A DNA stretch of 64,000 nt from JALHNI01 sp965229305 (GCA_965229305.1 CBDDIZ010000038.1:248001-312000); one strand, 5' to 3'; positions 36,698 to 46,226 are shown, numbered from the stretch's first letter. Translations and numbers: made by a program. Notes: generated from the sequence alone by a model not told the origin.

Positions 36698-38069
36698 TCA
36701 ACTGGCTTTCCGCTTCGAACTTGCGGTAGTTGCGGAATTCGAGCACGTTCAAGCTGCAATCGGGCTTGCCGCGATGGCAGGAGAGCACTTCGGACTTCAC
36801 CGGCAATAAGTACTTGCGGGCGCCGATGGAGACGAAGTCGTACTCGAGCGTGGTCTCGGCTTTATCGATCGGAAACTCGCCCGGAAACTGACGGCCTTCC
36901 ATCTCCAGCCGCAACAGCCGCGAAGTCTCTTTGTCGAGCCAGAGCCGGCCGCGTTGCGCCGGATTGAAGGACTGGCCGGCGATCTCGACGCGCCAGCCCG
37001 AGCGCTCCTGCGGCACTTCGTAATCGTAGCGCCAGGCCTTGCGGCCATTGATGACGGTCTCCACGCGATTGCGGAAGTCGGCCATGCCGGCGCCCAGCAC
37101 TTGGATCGGCGTCGTGGAGAACTCGCCCACGCTCCAGGCACCGGTGTCCTCGGGCCGTGTCTTCGCGGACTTGCCGTTGATCTTGACGTTGCGATAACGC
37201 TCGCGCCCGTCTTCCACGATCAGGTCGGCCTCCACCACGTCGAGCACGCGCCATTCGACCTTGTAGGTATTGCTGTAACGGCGAGTGGTCATCTGGCGAA
37301 CGGTGTAATTCGGCAGATCAGCCGTCAACCCGCCGATCGCCTCGCGCGCCTTGGCAATCACCAGATCTTCACGAGGGCCTGCGGAAGGAGCTGCCTCGCG
37401 CTCGCGAACCACCACGGCGGCGGGCGAGGTGGCGGTGGCCGCTACCAGCACTGGCTCGGCCGTCTCCGGTTCAGACTCGGCTTCGGTCTTTGCCGGACGG
37501 CGGGGCTGGCGACCGCGCGTCAGCTTGGGCCGGTCCGGATCGTCGCCCGACTTCTCCTTCACCGTGGTGTAGGCTTCCTTGGGCGGCGGAATTTCGTCTG
37601 CGGCCTGTTTTTCGGCTTCCGCTTTTTGGGCTGGCGTGGGCGCCTCGGGCGCGGGTGCACTGTTCGGTCCGCTCATACTGGGGCGTTTGGACTTAGCCTC
37701 GATTTCCACCTGCGTATCCAAGGCGTCCGGTGGCAGAGGTTGGCTCGCCTTTTCGCGCTCGGAAGCGGTACCGGCCTTCACCACTTCCACGGTGACGGCG
37801 AACAGATAGGCCTCGTCCCCTTCGCGGCAATCGATGCGCAAGTGATCGCCGGGCTGGAGCGAGGCGAGCGGCTTGCGTCCGAAGTCGGTGTCCTTGTCGA
37901 CCTGGATCAGCAGACGGCGCTTGTCGTCAGAGTCAATGATGAGGCGTTTGGTGTCACGCAAACGCAAAATGCCCTCTACGGTCTTTAGGGGCACCTGCTT
38001 TTTCGGCTGAATGACGATCTGTGCAAAAGCCGCACTGAGCAGGCACAACAGGGTGAGCAGGACGCGCAT
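36681..38069 (-). CDS. Secreted protein of unknown function with disordered linker
   Basis: A 462-residue protein with a signal peptide (MRVLLTLLCLLSAAFAQ). Residues 18-105 form an OB-like domain (VEGILRLRDTKRLIIDSDDKRRLLIQVDKDTDFG). Residues 110-235 are Pro/Glu/Ala-rich and likely disordered. The rest (about 240-462) is beta-rich and resembles LolA/outer-membrane carrier-like sheets (YTVRQMTTRRYSN, EWRVLDVVEADLIVEDGRERYRNVKINGK, GRLWLDKETSRLLRLEMEGRQF). Similar proteins are common in Acidobacteria. No enzymatic motif seen. Confidence 0.7.
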   Translation of the reverse strand: MRVLLTLLCLLSAAFAQIVIQPKKQVPLKTVEGILRLRDTKRLIIDSDDKRRLLIQVDKDTDFGRKPLASLQPGDHLRIDCREGDEAYLFAVTVEVVKAGTASEREKASQPLPPDALDTQVEIEAKSKRPSMSGPNSAPAPEAPTPAQKAEAEKQAADEIPPPKEAYTTVKEKSGDDPDRPKLTRGRQPRRPAKTEAESEPETAEPVLVAATATSPAAVVVREREAAPSAGPREDLVIAKAREAIGGLTADLPNYTVRQMTTRRYSNTYKVEWRVLDVVEADLIVEDGRERYRNVKINGKSAKTRPEDTGAWSVGEFSTTPIQVLGAGMADFRNRVETVINGRKAWRYDYEVPQERSGWRVEIAGQSFNPAQRGRLWLDKETSRLLRLEMEGRQFPGEFPIDKAETTLEYDFVSIGARKYLLPVKSEVLSCHRGKPDCSLNVLEFRNYRKFEAESQLITDPQ

Positions 38070-38096
38070 GTTACAGGAGTGACGCGAGTTATGGCA

Positions 38097-38142
38097 GCAA
38101 AGTTGCGGGCTTTAATTTAGTGAAGTGTTAACGCGACTTTGC
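38097..38142. promoter_or_regulatory. Long inverted repeat in divergent spacer
   Basis: GCAAAGTTGCG at 38097 and CGCGACTTTGC at 38132 pair at 10 of 11 positions, with an AT-rich centre. It lies between divergent genes starting at 38069 and 38225. It could be an operator or a structured leader; no regulator can be named. Confidence 0.35.
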
Positions 38143-38224
38143 ACGCCCGTATGATTTACTAGATGTATCAAGCTTCTCTGGGGCTTCTGTAGAATTTCGA
38201 TACACAATGGGGAGATATGTCGAG

Positions 38225-39577
38225 ATGAAGGCTTTTCTTGCTTTTGCTATTGGGGCACTTAGCCTGCCTTTGTTGCATGCGCACAGCACCGGTCCTGAAT
38301 CAGGGCGCACCGGAGTTCCGGGGGAACGAACCTGCGTTGACTCGGGATGCCATCAAGGCGCCTTGAACCAAGCGGGGGGCAGTGTCAGCGTCACGTTTCC
38401 CGGCGGCTTGACCTATACGCCCGGCCAGCGTCAGGCATTGGTGGTCACGGTGACCGATTCCACCGCTCGTGGCTTTGGCTTTCAGTTGAGCGCCCGCTTG
38501 GCGAGCAACACCAAGACTCAAGCTGGCACGTTCTCCGTCTCTGGCAACGCCGCTTTCGTCCTCTGCAGTTCAAGTGACTTTACGCGGGAATCCGACAAGC
38601 AAGCGACGTGCCCAGCCGCTCAGCCGCTTGAGTTTGCCGAGCACACCACCCCGCTGCGCGCGCCCTCCAACACGTGGACGATTCAGTGGGATCCGCCGGC
38701 GGATGCTTCGGCCGGGAACGTCGTGATCTACGTCGCCGGGAACGCCGCGAACCTCGATGGCCAGAATACCGGTGACCGCATCTTCACGGCGAACTACACG
38801 CTGGCTCCTGCCGGCGCGACGCCTCGGCCCACCATCGCCGACGGCGGCATTATTCAAGCCGGGGCGTTCGGTGCCAGCAAGACCGTGGCGTCCGGCAGCT
38901 GGATCGAAATCTTCGGGAGCAACTTCTCCTCCACGACGGGCGATTGGGGCTCTGGCTTCAACGGCAGCAACGCTCCCACCACCACCAACGGCGTCAGCGT
39001 GACGGTGGGTGGCAAAGCGGCGTTCATCTCGTTCGTCTCTCCCACACAGATTAACGCGCAGGTTCCGGCCGACGTCGCCCTGGGCCAAGTCCCGGTGATT
39101 GTGAAAAACGCCGCCGGCGAGTCCACCCCGCAAACTATTACCGTCGCCGCGCGCGCGCCAGGTCTGCTGTCGCCACCTGCGTTCCTGGTGAATGGCCGGC
39201 AGTATCTCGCCGCTCTCCATACGGACGGAGCATTCGTGGGACCGGTGGGCTTCATCCCCGGCATTACGTCCCGGCCGGCGAAGGAGGGCGATGTCATCGT
39301 GACCTATGGGGTCGGCTTCGGAGCGGTCAGCCCGCCGACCGCGCCAGGCGTCATTACCCCGGCCTCTCCCTCGAACTCGCTGCCCAACCTGCGCTGGCGT
39401 TTTGGCGACATCGAAATCCCGGCGTCGAGCATTCTCTACGGCGGGTTAGCCCCGAACTTCGTCGGCCTCTATCAGTTCAACATTCGCATTCCGGGAGGCG
39501 TTTCCGGAGGCGTGCCACTGACGGTGACCACCGACGGCGTGCCTCTCACCCAGACTCTCGCAGTGTCGATTCAATAG
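38225..39577 (+). CDS. Secreted choice-of-anchor-V-like protein with Solibacter C-terminal domain
   Basis: A 450-residue protein; ATG 38225 is preferred over 38207 because GGGGAG lies a suitable distance upstream and the signal peptide (MKAFLAFAIGALSLPLLHA) starts there. The N-terminal half has RTCVDSGCHQGALN and a beta sandwich as in choice-of-anchor V/reelin-like domains. The last about 235 residues are the Solibacter-type domain (TIGR03437-like): GAFGASKTVASGSWIEIFGSNF, ISFVSPTQINAQVPADV, DVIVTYGVGFG and LYQFNIRIP. This domain is a marker for the host lineage. Likely cell-surface or secreted; role unknown. Confidence 0.85.
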   Translation: MKAFLAFAIGALSLPLLHAHSTGPESGRTGVPGERTCVDSGCHQGALNQAGGSVSVTFPGGLTYTPGQRQALVVTVTDSTARGFGFQLSARLASNTKTQAGTFSVSGNAAFVLCSSSDFTRESDKQATCPAAQPLEFAEHTTPLRAPSNTWTIQWDPPADASAGNVVIYVAGNAANLDGQNTGDRIFTANYTLAPAGATPRPTIADGGIIQAGAFGASKTVASGSWIEIFGSNFSSTTGDWGSGFNGSNAPTTTNGVSVTVGGKAAFISFVSPTQINAQVPADVALGQVPVIVKNAAGESTPQTITVAARAPGLLSPPAFLVNGRQYLAALHTDGAFVGPVGFIPGITSRPAKEGDVIVTYGVGFGAVSPPTAPGVITPASPSNSLPNLRWRFGDIEIPASSILYGGLAPNFVGLYQFNIRIPGGVSGGVPLTVTTDGVPLTQTLAVSIQ

Positions 39578-39596
39578 CTTCGCGGTCGCCAACAAG

Positions 39597-39632
39597 GGGC
39601 GGATCCGGCTTTGGCCAGATCCGCCCTTTTTT
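39597..39632 (+). terminator. Rho-independent terminator
   Basis: GGGCGGATC pairs with GATCCGCCC across a 12-base loop and is followed by six T. It follows the secreted-protein gene. The remaining sequence to 39796 shows no further feature. Confidence 0.88.
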
Positions 39633-39796
39633 CTTTGACTTACACCTCTAAGGCTAAGGCAGCGCGCGACATCGTTAACTGGAGGCGATCGCCAGCCTCG
39701 TCTTCTACTTAGCAGACCATTTCTCAAGCTCCAGATTCGATTGAAGTTAACTGGCACGAACCAAAGCGTTTGAATGGAGCGACTTACCATCCAAGC

Positions 39797-40513
39797 TCAT
39801 AGCAGTTTCGCAATTCGGCTCATCACGAGTCCGGCCGCATCGGAATGATGCGCGAGCTCCGCGGCAGGGATCGTGGCGCCGAACCGAATGACGAACCGCC
39901 CTGCCTCAGAAACCCCACAAGGCACGACCGGGCGCCCCAGCCGGGCGAGGTGCGACAGGAACCGGTCGACGCCCGGCAAGGGCGCCGTGAGCTGGCCCGC
40001 CGAACCGGCCACGCCTTCCGGGAAGATGCCGATGGCCGAGTCCGCCATGCGAGCATCCTTCAGCACACGCCGGACTGACGCGGCCGTGAACGCCGGATTC
40101 TGTCCGGCAAATGAGACCGCGTAACACTGCAGCACCTCGGCGACGCGCGGCAACAGCCAGTCGCCGGGCGAGGCCAGCTTCCACGGACCCAGCTTGATCG
40201 GCGGCCAGTTAGCGGTGACGATCCAGCGCACGGGCGGGTCCGCCGGACCGTAGCGCTGGACGAGGGCCTGCGAAAGAACGGCTGCGGTGTGCAGAATCCA
40301 AAGTCCGGGCCGCTGATAGTGATTCGCCGCCAGGACGAAGCGCGGCGTGGGCGGCAGAAGATCCAGACCTTCAATCAGCGGCGGCGGCTGCATGCGCTCC
40401 ACGATGCGCGCAGTGAAGTCGACGATGTTCCGCGGGCGCCGGTCGATCAGGTAAGGGGTGAGTCCGCGCACCAAGTCCCAGGGGACCGGGTAGCGAATCA
40501 GCTCAGACGGCAC
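39797..40513 (-). CDS. PlsC-like acyltransferase, CruD-like
   Basis: A 238-residue protein with acyltransferase blocks FVLAANHYQRPGLW (catalytic H; the usual HX4D is changed to HX4G) and GIFPEGVAGSAGQL. It is the last gene of the carotenoid operon and overlaps the glycosyltransferase by 11 bp. In green sulfur bacteria a GT2/acyltransferase pair (CruC/CruD) adds sugar and fatty acid to hydroxylated carotenoids, and the same pairing here suggests an acylated carotenoid glycoside. The altered HX4D motif is a caution. Confidence 0.72.
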   Translation of the reverse strand: MPSELIRYPVPWDLVRGLTPYLIDRRPRNIVDFTARIVERMQPPPLIEGLDLLPPTPRFVLAANHYQRPGLWILHTAAVLSQALVQRYGPADPPVRWIVTANWPPIKLGPWKLASPGDWLLPRVAEVLQCYAVSFAGQNPAFTAASVRRVLKDARMADSAIGIFPEGVAGSAGQLTAPLPGVDRFLSHLARLGRPVVPCGVSEAGRFVIRFGATIPAAELAHHSDAAGLVMSRIAKLL

Positions 40514-41618
40514 GGCCCTTCCAAAGCGTGCGGCGGTTGAACGTGGTGGAGACCATCGCGTTCAGCGCGATCAGTTGGAAGAAGTAGATCGCGTAGGGCA
40601 CCAGCAGCGCCTGGGCGAAGCCGCCGTACCAGGAGCGGAAGATCAACGTCGGCACGAAGTAGAACAGCGCCGCCACGATCCAGAGCTGGAAGTAGCACAG
40701 GGCAATCAGCATCGGCAGCCAGGACGCCATGACAATCGAAGCGAGAACGACCTGGAAGCCGGTGCCCGGGTTCACCACCAGAAAGCGGAAGGCGTTCTTC
40801 TGAAAGCCCTGCCAGATGGCGCCGAAGCTATCGTACATACGGACGCTGCCCAGGTGTTCCGCCCGCAAAACCCGCAGCCGCAGCGTATGCCGCTTGGCGA
40901 GCCGCGCCAGTTCCACATCCTCGATCACCGACGTCGCCACCGTGCCGTGTCCGCCGATGAACTCATACGCCGAGCGCTTCCACAGCATGCACTGGCCGTT
41001 CGCCAGCGCCTCGGACCCGCCACCGGCGTTCACACTCTTCGCATTCACGCCGCAGAAATAGAGGGCGAAGGCGTAGGGCAGAATCATCTTCTCCCACACC
41101 GTGATGCACTCCTGCTTCAGGAAGACGGTGGCCATCGAGAGGTTCTGCTTGCGCGTGTAGCTGACAAGCGACGACGCAAACTCTGGCCGGTAGCGGGTGT
41201 CGGCATCGACAAACAGGAGCCAGTCCGTGTTGGCTTGCTGCGCTCCGGCGTAGCAGGCGTTGTTCTTGCCCATCACACCGCGTTTGAGCGGTGGCGGTTG
41301 AATGACGCGCGCACCGGCCTTTTCGGCCAACTCGGCGGTGCCATCCGTGGAGAAGTCATCGACGACGATGACGTCGTTCGCGGCGAAGCTTTGCACGGCG
41401 CGCGTAATGTTAGCCGCTTCATTCCGCGCGGGGATGATCGCCGTCAGGCTCGGCGGATCCGCCACGTCGAGCGGCAGTTCAGGCAACAGAAGATAATTCC
41501 GCCGCGACTTCCACGCGAAAAAAGCCATCGCCAGAGAAAGCGCCAGCGCGGCCGCGAGCACGATGAAGTGCTCGGCCTGCCAGTCACCAAGAAGAAGCTG
41601 AAGATCGTTTGAGTCCAT
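40503..41618 (-). CDS. Membrane GT2 glycosyltransferase, CruC/CrtQ-like
   Basis: A 371-residue protein: TM helix near 16-35, then a GT2 domain (SLTAIIPARNEAANITRAVQSF near 53, DVIVVDDFSTDGTAELAEKAGA, WLLFVDADTRY with the DxD motif near 137, and later GHGTVATSVIEDVELARLAK), then about three TM helices at the C-terminus. This layout matches carotenoid glycosyltransferases acting at the membrane. Placed between the molybdoenzyme and the acyltransferase in the carotenoid operon, so a carotenoid is the most likely acceptor. Confidence 0.78.
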   Translation of the reverse strand: MDSNDLQLLLGDWQAEHFIVLAAALALSLAMAFFAWKSRRNYLLLPELPLDVADPPSLTAIIPARNEAANITRAVQSFAANDVIVVDDFSTDGTAELAEKAGARVIQPPPLKRGVMGKNNACYAGAQQANTDWLLFVDADTRYRPEFASSLVSYTRKQNLSMATVFLKQECITVWEKMILPYAFALYFCGVNAKSVNAGGGSEALANGQCMLWKRSAYEFIGGHGTVATSVIEDVELARLAKRHTLRLRVLRAEHLGSVRMYDSFGAIWQGFQKNAFRFLVVNPGTGFQVVLASIVMASWLPMLIALCYFQLWIVAALFYFVPTLIFRSWYGGFAQALLVPYAIYFFQLIALNAMVSTTFNRRTLWKGRAV

Positions 41619-41631
41619 GCGGGTGCGTGGC

Positions 41632-43056
41632 TCAGGAGGTCAGCCGGCGGATCGTCGGACCCGCCACGCCGTCGGGAAACTGCGGTTTCTCCTGGGCGAG
41701 TTGCCAGCGTCCGGTGCCATCCTGGGCCCGAACTTCCACCGCCTGAGCATTCGGCGGCGCGGGAATCTCGCCATGCCACCGAGTCCAAGTATAAGCGGAA
41801 AGTGCGGGCTCGAGCGTCAGCGGATGCCATTCGCCGCGATCGATGCGCGCCTCCACTCGTTGAATGCCGCGCGACCCGGCAAACGAAACCCCGCCGAGCC
41901 GCAACTGACCGTCCAACTGCTTCACCCGATCCACATGCGACATCGTGTGGACGAAGGCATCTTTCGAAAAGCCACGCTTGGGCCAGGTACCGAAGTAAGG
42001 CTTGCGCACGAAGTCGATTTCGGAAATCCACTTGATATTCTTGAAGCCGTAATAGCGGGGCACCAGCAGGCGGATGGGAAAGCCATGATTGCGATTCAAC
42101 GTCTGGCCGTTCATGCCTAGCGCCAGCATGAATTCTTCCTGGAAGGCGTAATCGATGGGGAAGCTGTCGCCGTGGCCATCCACACCCAGCACCACGGCTT
42201 CCAAAGCGCCATCGCCGACGTCGCGGCGATCGAAGAGTTGATCCAGCCGCAAGCCGCTCCAGTAAGCGGTGCCCATCAGGTCGGTCTTGAGTGTGTTGGA
42301 GATGCAGCGCAGGGTCTGATAACGCTGCTGGCGCGGCAGTTCGAGCAGTTCGCGATAGCTGAAGTCGCGCACCAGTTTACCCTCGCGTTTCACCTGCAAG
42401 CGCCAACGCCGCGGGTCCAGGGCGGGGTCCACCGAGTTCTTGCTCATCACGTAGAACTGGCCGACCGGCGTGATGGGCTTGCGGACCAGCTCGCGTGGCA
42501 AGGGGTTCGCCGGCATCACCATCGGGAACAGGTCCACCGGCGCGGCGGCGCTCCGCGCAATCGACTCGTTGCGCATGTAGCTCTCGACGGCGACGCCAGC
42601 CGTACCCGACAGCATCGCCGTCGAAATCAGGAACTCGCGCCGCGCGGGGACATGCGTCGCGTCGCGATGCGCCAGCATCCACAGCGCCCCGCCCGCGGGA
42701 AGCCAGAAGCTCAGATTGCCCGCACCGGAGAGGAAGTCGAAACGCCAGGCGTAGAACGCGGCGATCAGCGGCAAGAGGGCGAACCAAGCGTCGCGGCCAT
42801 CGCGACGATGCAGGACGGCCGGCACCCAGAGTCCGAAGCCCAGGGTCGCCAAGCCGCCGGTGATCGCCCACGGCTTGGCCCAATCGCCCAGCACGGTGAG
42901 GATCGGCACGGCCCAAGCCGAAGGTGTCTCGGCCATGATCCACTCGGCGATCGCCTCGGTAGCCAGCGGCCAGCCCCACGCGTAAAACGCGAGATAGCTG
43001 ATCACAATGCCCGCCAGCGAAGCCAGCGAACTGTCGCGAACGGCGCGGCGAATCAT
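41632..43056 (-). CDS. Membrane-anchored sulfite-oxidase-fold molybdoenzyme in carotenoid operon
   Basis: A 474-residue protein; ATG 43056 overlaps the phytoene synthase stop by 4 bp and is chosen over the longer frame. About five TM helices fill residues 10-145. The sulfite-oxidase-like molybdopterin domain follows (about 215-375): FSYRELLELPRQQRYQTLRCISN contains the Mo-ligand-type cysteine, then WSGLRLDQLFD, DGHGDSFPIDYAF, NHGFPIRLLVPRYYGFKNIKWISEIDF. A dimerisation-like Ig domain closes it. A molybdoenzyme is not part of any standard carotenoid pathway; it might oxidise or hydroxylate a product or simply share regulation. Only 13 bp separate it from the glycosyltransferase. Confidence 0.8.
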   Translation of the reverse strand: MIRRAVRDSSLASLAGIVISYLAFYAWGWPLATEAIAEWIMAETPSAWAVPILTVLGDWAKPWAITGGLATLGFGLWVPAVLHRRDGRDAWFALLPLIAAFYAWRFDFLSGAGNLSFWLPAGGALWMLAHRDATHVPARREFLISTAMLSGTAGVAVESYMRNESIARSAAAPVDLFPMVMPANPLPRELVRKPITPVGQFYVMSKNSVDPALDPRRWRLQVKREGKLVRDFSYRELLELPRQQRYQTLRCISNTLKTDLMGTAYWSGLRLDQLFDRRDVGDGALEAVVLGVDGHGDSFPIDYAFQEEFMLALGMNGQTLNRNHGFPIRLLVPRYYGFKNIKWISEIDFVRKPYFGTWPKRGFSKDAFVHTMSHVDRVKQLDGQLRLGGVSFAGSRGIQRVEARIDRGEWHPLTLEPALSAYTWTRWHGEIPAPPNAQAVEVRAQDGTGRWQLAQEKPQFPDGVAGPTIRRLTS

Positions 43057-43964
43057 CGGAAGGAGCCTGTCAGCCGCTGCAACGAATGACGCGCCATCGG
43101 CAGCGCCATGCGGCAAGTGGTAATCCAATACTTCTCCATCGGCGGCACCACCGCGCGGCGCGTGTAGACGTCGTAGTCGGCCACCTCAATGCGGCGCAGG
43201 ATCTGCCGGTAGACATCGGCGGCCACCTGGACGGCGAAGCGGCCGTCGCGATGCAGCAGCGGAATGCCGGGCGCAGCCGCCTGATAGTAACGACGCGCGC
43301 GGGCAATCTGAAACTCCATTAGCGCCCGGAAGGCGCCATTGCGTTCGCCTTGGCCGAGTTGCTCCACGGGGTAGCCGAACTGCGCCAGTTCTTCCAGCGG
43401 CAGATACACGCGACCGCGCTGCCAGTCCTCGCCCAGGTCGCGCAGAATGTTGGTCAGTTGCATGGCGATGCCGAGGTCCACCGCGTAGGGCAGGCCGGAC
43501 TCCATCTCCGACGGGTTCTCGAAGCCGATCACGTGGGACATCATCAGACCCACGACGGAAGCCACCCGGTAACAGAACACGCGCAATTCGTCGAACGTCC
43601 GATAGCGCTGACAGTTGAGGTCCATGCGCATGCCTTCGATCAGTTCGAACGGCAAATCATGCGGGATGCCATGGCGCCGCACCGCGTCGTTGAAGACGGC
43701 CAGCACGCGGTTCGGCGATTTCTGCTCCTCGAGTGCGCGGCGCGTCGCAATCGCCCAGGCTTCCAGATCCCGCCGGCCCTGTTCGATCGACTCGCACTCG
43801 TCCACCAGATCATCCGTCGTGCGGCAAAACCAGTACACGGCGTGTGCCGACATGGCCAGGTCCTTTGGGAAAAAGCGCGTCGCGAAGTAGAAGCTCTTCG
43901 AGCCCACCGCGGTGGCCCGGGCGGCTTCGGCATACATCGGCGCTAGTTCGGTAGCCGTTCGCAA
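43053..43964 (-). CDS. crtB: Phytoene synthase
   Basis: A 303-residue squalene/phytoene synthase. The two aspartate motifs are present: FCRTTDDLVDECES (about 46-59) and LTNILRDLGEDWQRGRVYLPLEEL (about 170-193), with KSFYFATRFFP near the start. It condenses two geranylgeranyl diphosphates to phytoene. Overlaps crtI by 22 bp and the molybdoenzyme by 4 bp. Confidence 0.92.
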   Translation of the reverse strand: MRTATELAPMYAEAARATAVGSKSFYFATRFFPKDLAMSAHAVYWFCRTTDDLVDECESIEQGRRDLEAWAIATRRALEEQKSPNRVLAVFNDAVRRHGIPHDLPFELIEGMRMDLNCQRYRTFDELRVFCYRVASVVGLMMSHVIGFENPSEMESGLPYAVDLGIAMQLTNILRDLGEDWQRGRVYLPLEELAQFGYPVEQLGQGERNGAFRALMEFQIARARRYYQAAAPGIPLLHRDGRFAVQVAADVYRQILRRIEVADYDVYTRRAVVPPMEKYWITTCRMALPMARHSLQRLTGSFR

Positions 43965-45427
43965 ATCAGTTTTTCCACAATCTTCGCTGACGAGAGCACC
44001 CCCGGCACGCCCGCTCCCGGATGAGTACCGGCGCCGACAAAGTAGAGCTGCTCGATGTCCTCGGATACATTATGCGGCCGAAACCAGGCGGATTGCGTGA
44101 AGATCGGCTCGAAGGAGAAGGCGGCCCCCGCATAGCTCCGCAGCGTCGTTTCAAAGTCGAGCGGCGTGAAGTAACGCTCCGTCACCAGGTTCTCCGCTAA
44201 GCCCGGCATGGAGTGCTCTTCGAGGAAGCGCATCACTCGATCGCGGAAAGGCTTGGCCTGCTGCCGCCAGTCGATGCCGCTTTGCTGATTCGGCACGGGA
44301 ATCAGCACGTAGAAGCAATCATGTCCGGGGGGCGCCATGCTGGGATCCGTCGCCGAAGGCCGATGTAGGTAGACCGACTGGTCCGGCGGCAGCGTCTTGG
44401 TCTCGAAGATCTCATGCAGCAGTTCCTTGTATCGCTCGCCCAGGATGATCGTATGGTGGCGCACGTCCGGATACTGCCGGCGCGTGCCGAAGTAGATCAC
44501 GAACAACGACATGGAATAGCGCAGCCGCTCAAAGCGCGCATCCGAGTTCTTCTTGCGATGCTCCGCGGGAATCAGCTTCCGATAGGTATTGGCGATGTCG
44601 GCGTTGGACACCACCGCGTCCGCTGCGAGTTGCTCACCGGACTCGAGTTCCACGCCCACGGCCCGGCCCTGGTTGATCAGAATCCGCCGCACCGGCGCGT
44701 CCAGCCGCACCGTCCCACCCAGTTCGCGAAACAACTTGCCCAGCGCCGTCACCACTGCGCCGGTGCCTCCCATCGCATAGTGCACGCCCCACTCGCGTTC
44801 CAGATGATGAATCAGCGCGTAAATGCTGGTGGTTTGAAAAGGATTGCCCCCCACGAGCAGCGGGTGAAAACTGAACACGCGCCGGAGTAAGTCATCCTTG
44901 ATGTAGCCGGACACGAACTGATAGACGGTCTTGTAACTCTGCAAACGGACTAAGTCCGGCGCCACTCGCACCATGTCCCGAATCTGCAGGAAGGGGCGAT
45001 CGGAGAGTTCGAGGAAGCCTTTGTCGAAGATGGCCTTCGTCGCCCGGATCATCGCGCGATAGCCAGCTACGTCACCCGGAGAGAAGGCGGCCACTCGCCG
45101 CTCGGTTTCGGCCTCGTCTCCGCCATATTCAAACGAGCGTCCGCCGTGAAACTCGATGCGATAGAACGGATCCACCGGCACGATGCGGACGTAGTCCTCG
45201 GTGCGGCGGCCCGCGCCGGTGAACAAGTCATCCAGCATGAAGGGAGCCGTGATGACCGTGGGCCCGGCATCAAACTTAAAGCCGTCTTGTTCGTACACGT
45301 AGGCGCGGCCGCCAAGCTTGTCGCGGGCTTCTACCAGCTCAACGTCATAACCGCGGGTTTGTAATCGAACGGCTGCGCCAAGTCCCCCAAAGCCACTACC
45401 GACAACCACGATTTTGCGCGCGCGCAT
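43943..45427 (-). CDS. crtI: Phytoene desaturase
   Basis: A 494-residue CrtI-type desaturase with N-terminal FAD motif IVVVGSGFGGLGAAVRLQTRGYDVELVEARDKLGGRAYVYEQDGF, DAGPTVITAPFMLDDLF, and C-terminal YFVGAGTHPGAGVPGVLSSAKIVEKLI. It introduces double bonds into phytoene to give lycopene or a related product; step number cannot be predicted. Overlaps the GGPP synthase gene by 32 bp. Confidence 0.92.
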   Translation of the reverse strand: MRARKIVVVGSGFGGLGAAVRLQTRGYDVELVEARDKLGGRAYVYEQDGFKFDAGPTVITAPFMLDDLFTGAGRRTEDYVRIVPVDPFYRIEFHGGRSFEYGGDEAETERRVAAFSPGDVAGYRAMIRATKAIFDKGFLELSDRPFLQIRDMVRVAPDLVRLQSYKTVYQFVSGYIKDDLLRRVFSFHPLLVGGNPFQTTSIYALIHHLEREWGVHYAMGGTGAVVTALGKLFRELGGTVRLDAPVRRILINQGRAVGVELESGEQLAADAVVSNADIANTYRKLIPAEHRKKNSDARFERLRYSMSLFVIYFGTRRQYPDVRHHTIILGERYKELLHEIFETKTLPPDQSVYLHRPSATDPSMAPPGHDCFYVLIPVPNQQSGIDWRQQAKPFRDRVMRFLEEHSMPGLAENLVTERYFTPLDFETTLRSYAGAAFSFEPIFTQSAWFRPHNVSEDIEQLYFVGAGTHPGAGVPGVLSSAKIVEKLICERLPN

Positions 45428-46226
45428 CCAGATACTCCACTAATTCGAGCAACGGCGTCGCGCTCGAGCCAAATACTTCCAGACATCCAGCTGTCTTCGC
45501 CAACTGCCGCGCCAGCGGGGCTCGCGAAGCTAGTTCCCCGTCCAGGTAGTCGTCCGTCATCTGTAGAGCCACCCCATATTCCCGGCCGAATTGCCGCAGC
45601 GGCGCGGCGAGCGTCTGGTCGCCATAGGCAAGCCCGGCGTCGATCGCCAGGACAAAAAGAGGAACAGTCTTTAAGTCGTTCAACAAGTCCCGGCACTGCT
45701 GCCGCCGATCGCCGGTCAGTTGCAAGTCCAGCACCTGTCCACCTATCAAGCTACAGCAATCGAGGGTGCGCAATAAGGAAAGTTGGAAACGACGCTGCTC
45801 GTTCCAATGCTCTTCCGGAGCCACTTGCTCCAGCACGGACCGAGCGGCGAGAGCGACCAAGCCGAACGCGGACAGCAGAGCCGTCGACTCGCCATAAGCC
45901 ACGTGGGCCGACGGACGATTGCGCCGGGTGGCGTCGTTGTCCATGCACGGCAGATCGTCGACAATCAGCGAGGCGCAATGCAGCAGTTCCACCGCGGCAG
46001 CCGCCCGTAGCGTCAGGCGGCGATCGCTCCCACAGACCGCTCCCACCCGCATCGCGAGCAACGGCCGCAGCCGCTGAGCTTGCCCCATGACGGCATAGTC
46101 CATGCACGCGCTGACGGGCGACGACCCCGGCGCCGGTAGGATCGCGCGGAGTTCACTTTCAATCGCGGCACGGTCAGATCCGTGGATGGGAGATTCGGCG
46201 GTGGGAACAGCGAGTACAGCGGCCAT
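45396..46226 (-). CDS. crtE: Geranylgeranyl diphosphate synthase
   Basis: An isoprenyl diphosphate synthase of 276 residues from ATG 46226, which has AGAGAG upstream; an in-frame ATG at 46259 lacks a ribosome site. First aspartate-rich motif: LIVDDLPCMDNDATRRNRPSAH; second: LQMTDDYLDGE. The FQLSLL and KTVPLFVLAI helices fit the family. First gene of the six-gene carotenoid operon; about 160 bp separate it from divergent comM, which must hold both promoters. No lycopene cyclase gene is present in the operon. Confidence 0.88.
   Translation of the reverse strand: MAAVLAVPTAESPIHGSDRAAIESELRAILPAPGSSPVSACMDYAVMGQAQRLRPLLAMRVGAVCGSDRRLTLRAAAAVELLHCASLIVDDLPCMDNDATRRNRPSAHVAYGESTALLSAFGLVALAARSVLEQVAPEEHWNEQRRFQLSLLRTLDCCSLIGGQVLDLQLTGDRRQQCRDLLNDLKTVPLFVLAIDAGLAYGDQTLAAPLRQFGREYGVALQMTDDYLDGELASRAPLARQLAKTAGCLEVFGSSATPLLELVEYLDARAQNRGCR

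Noticed and set aside
42620..43056. Fused lycopene cyclase in the membrane part of the molybdoenzyme
   Set aside because: The helices lack recognisable CrtYc/CrtYd motifs, and a membrane anchor is enough to explain them.
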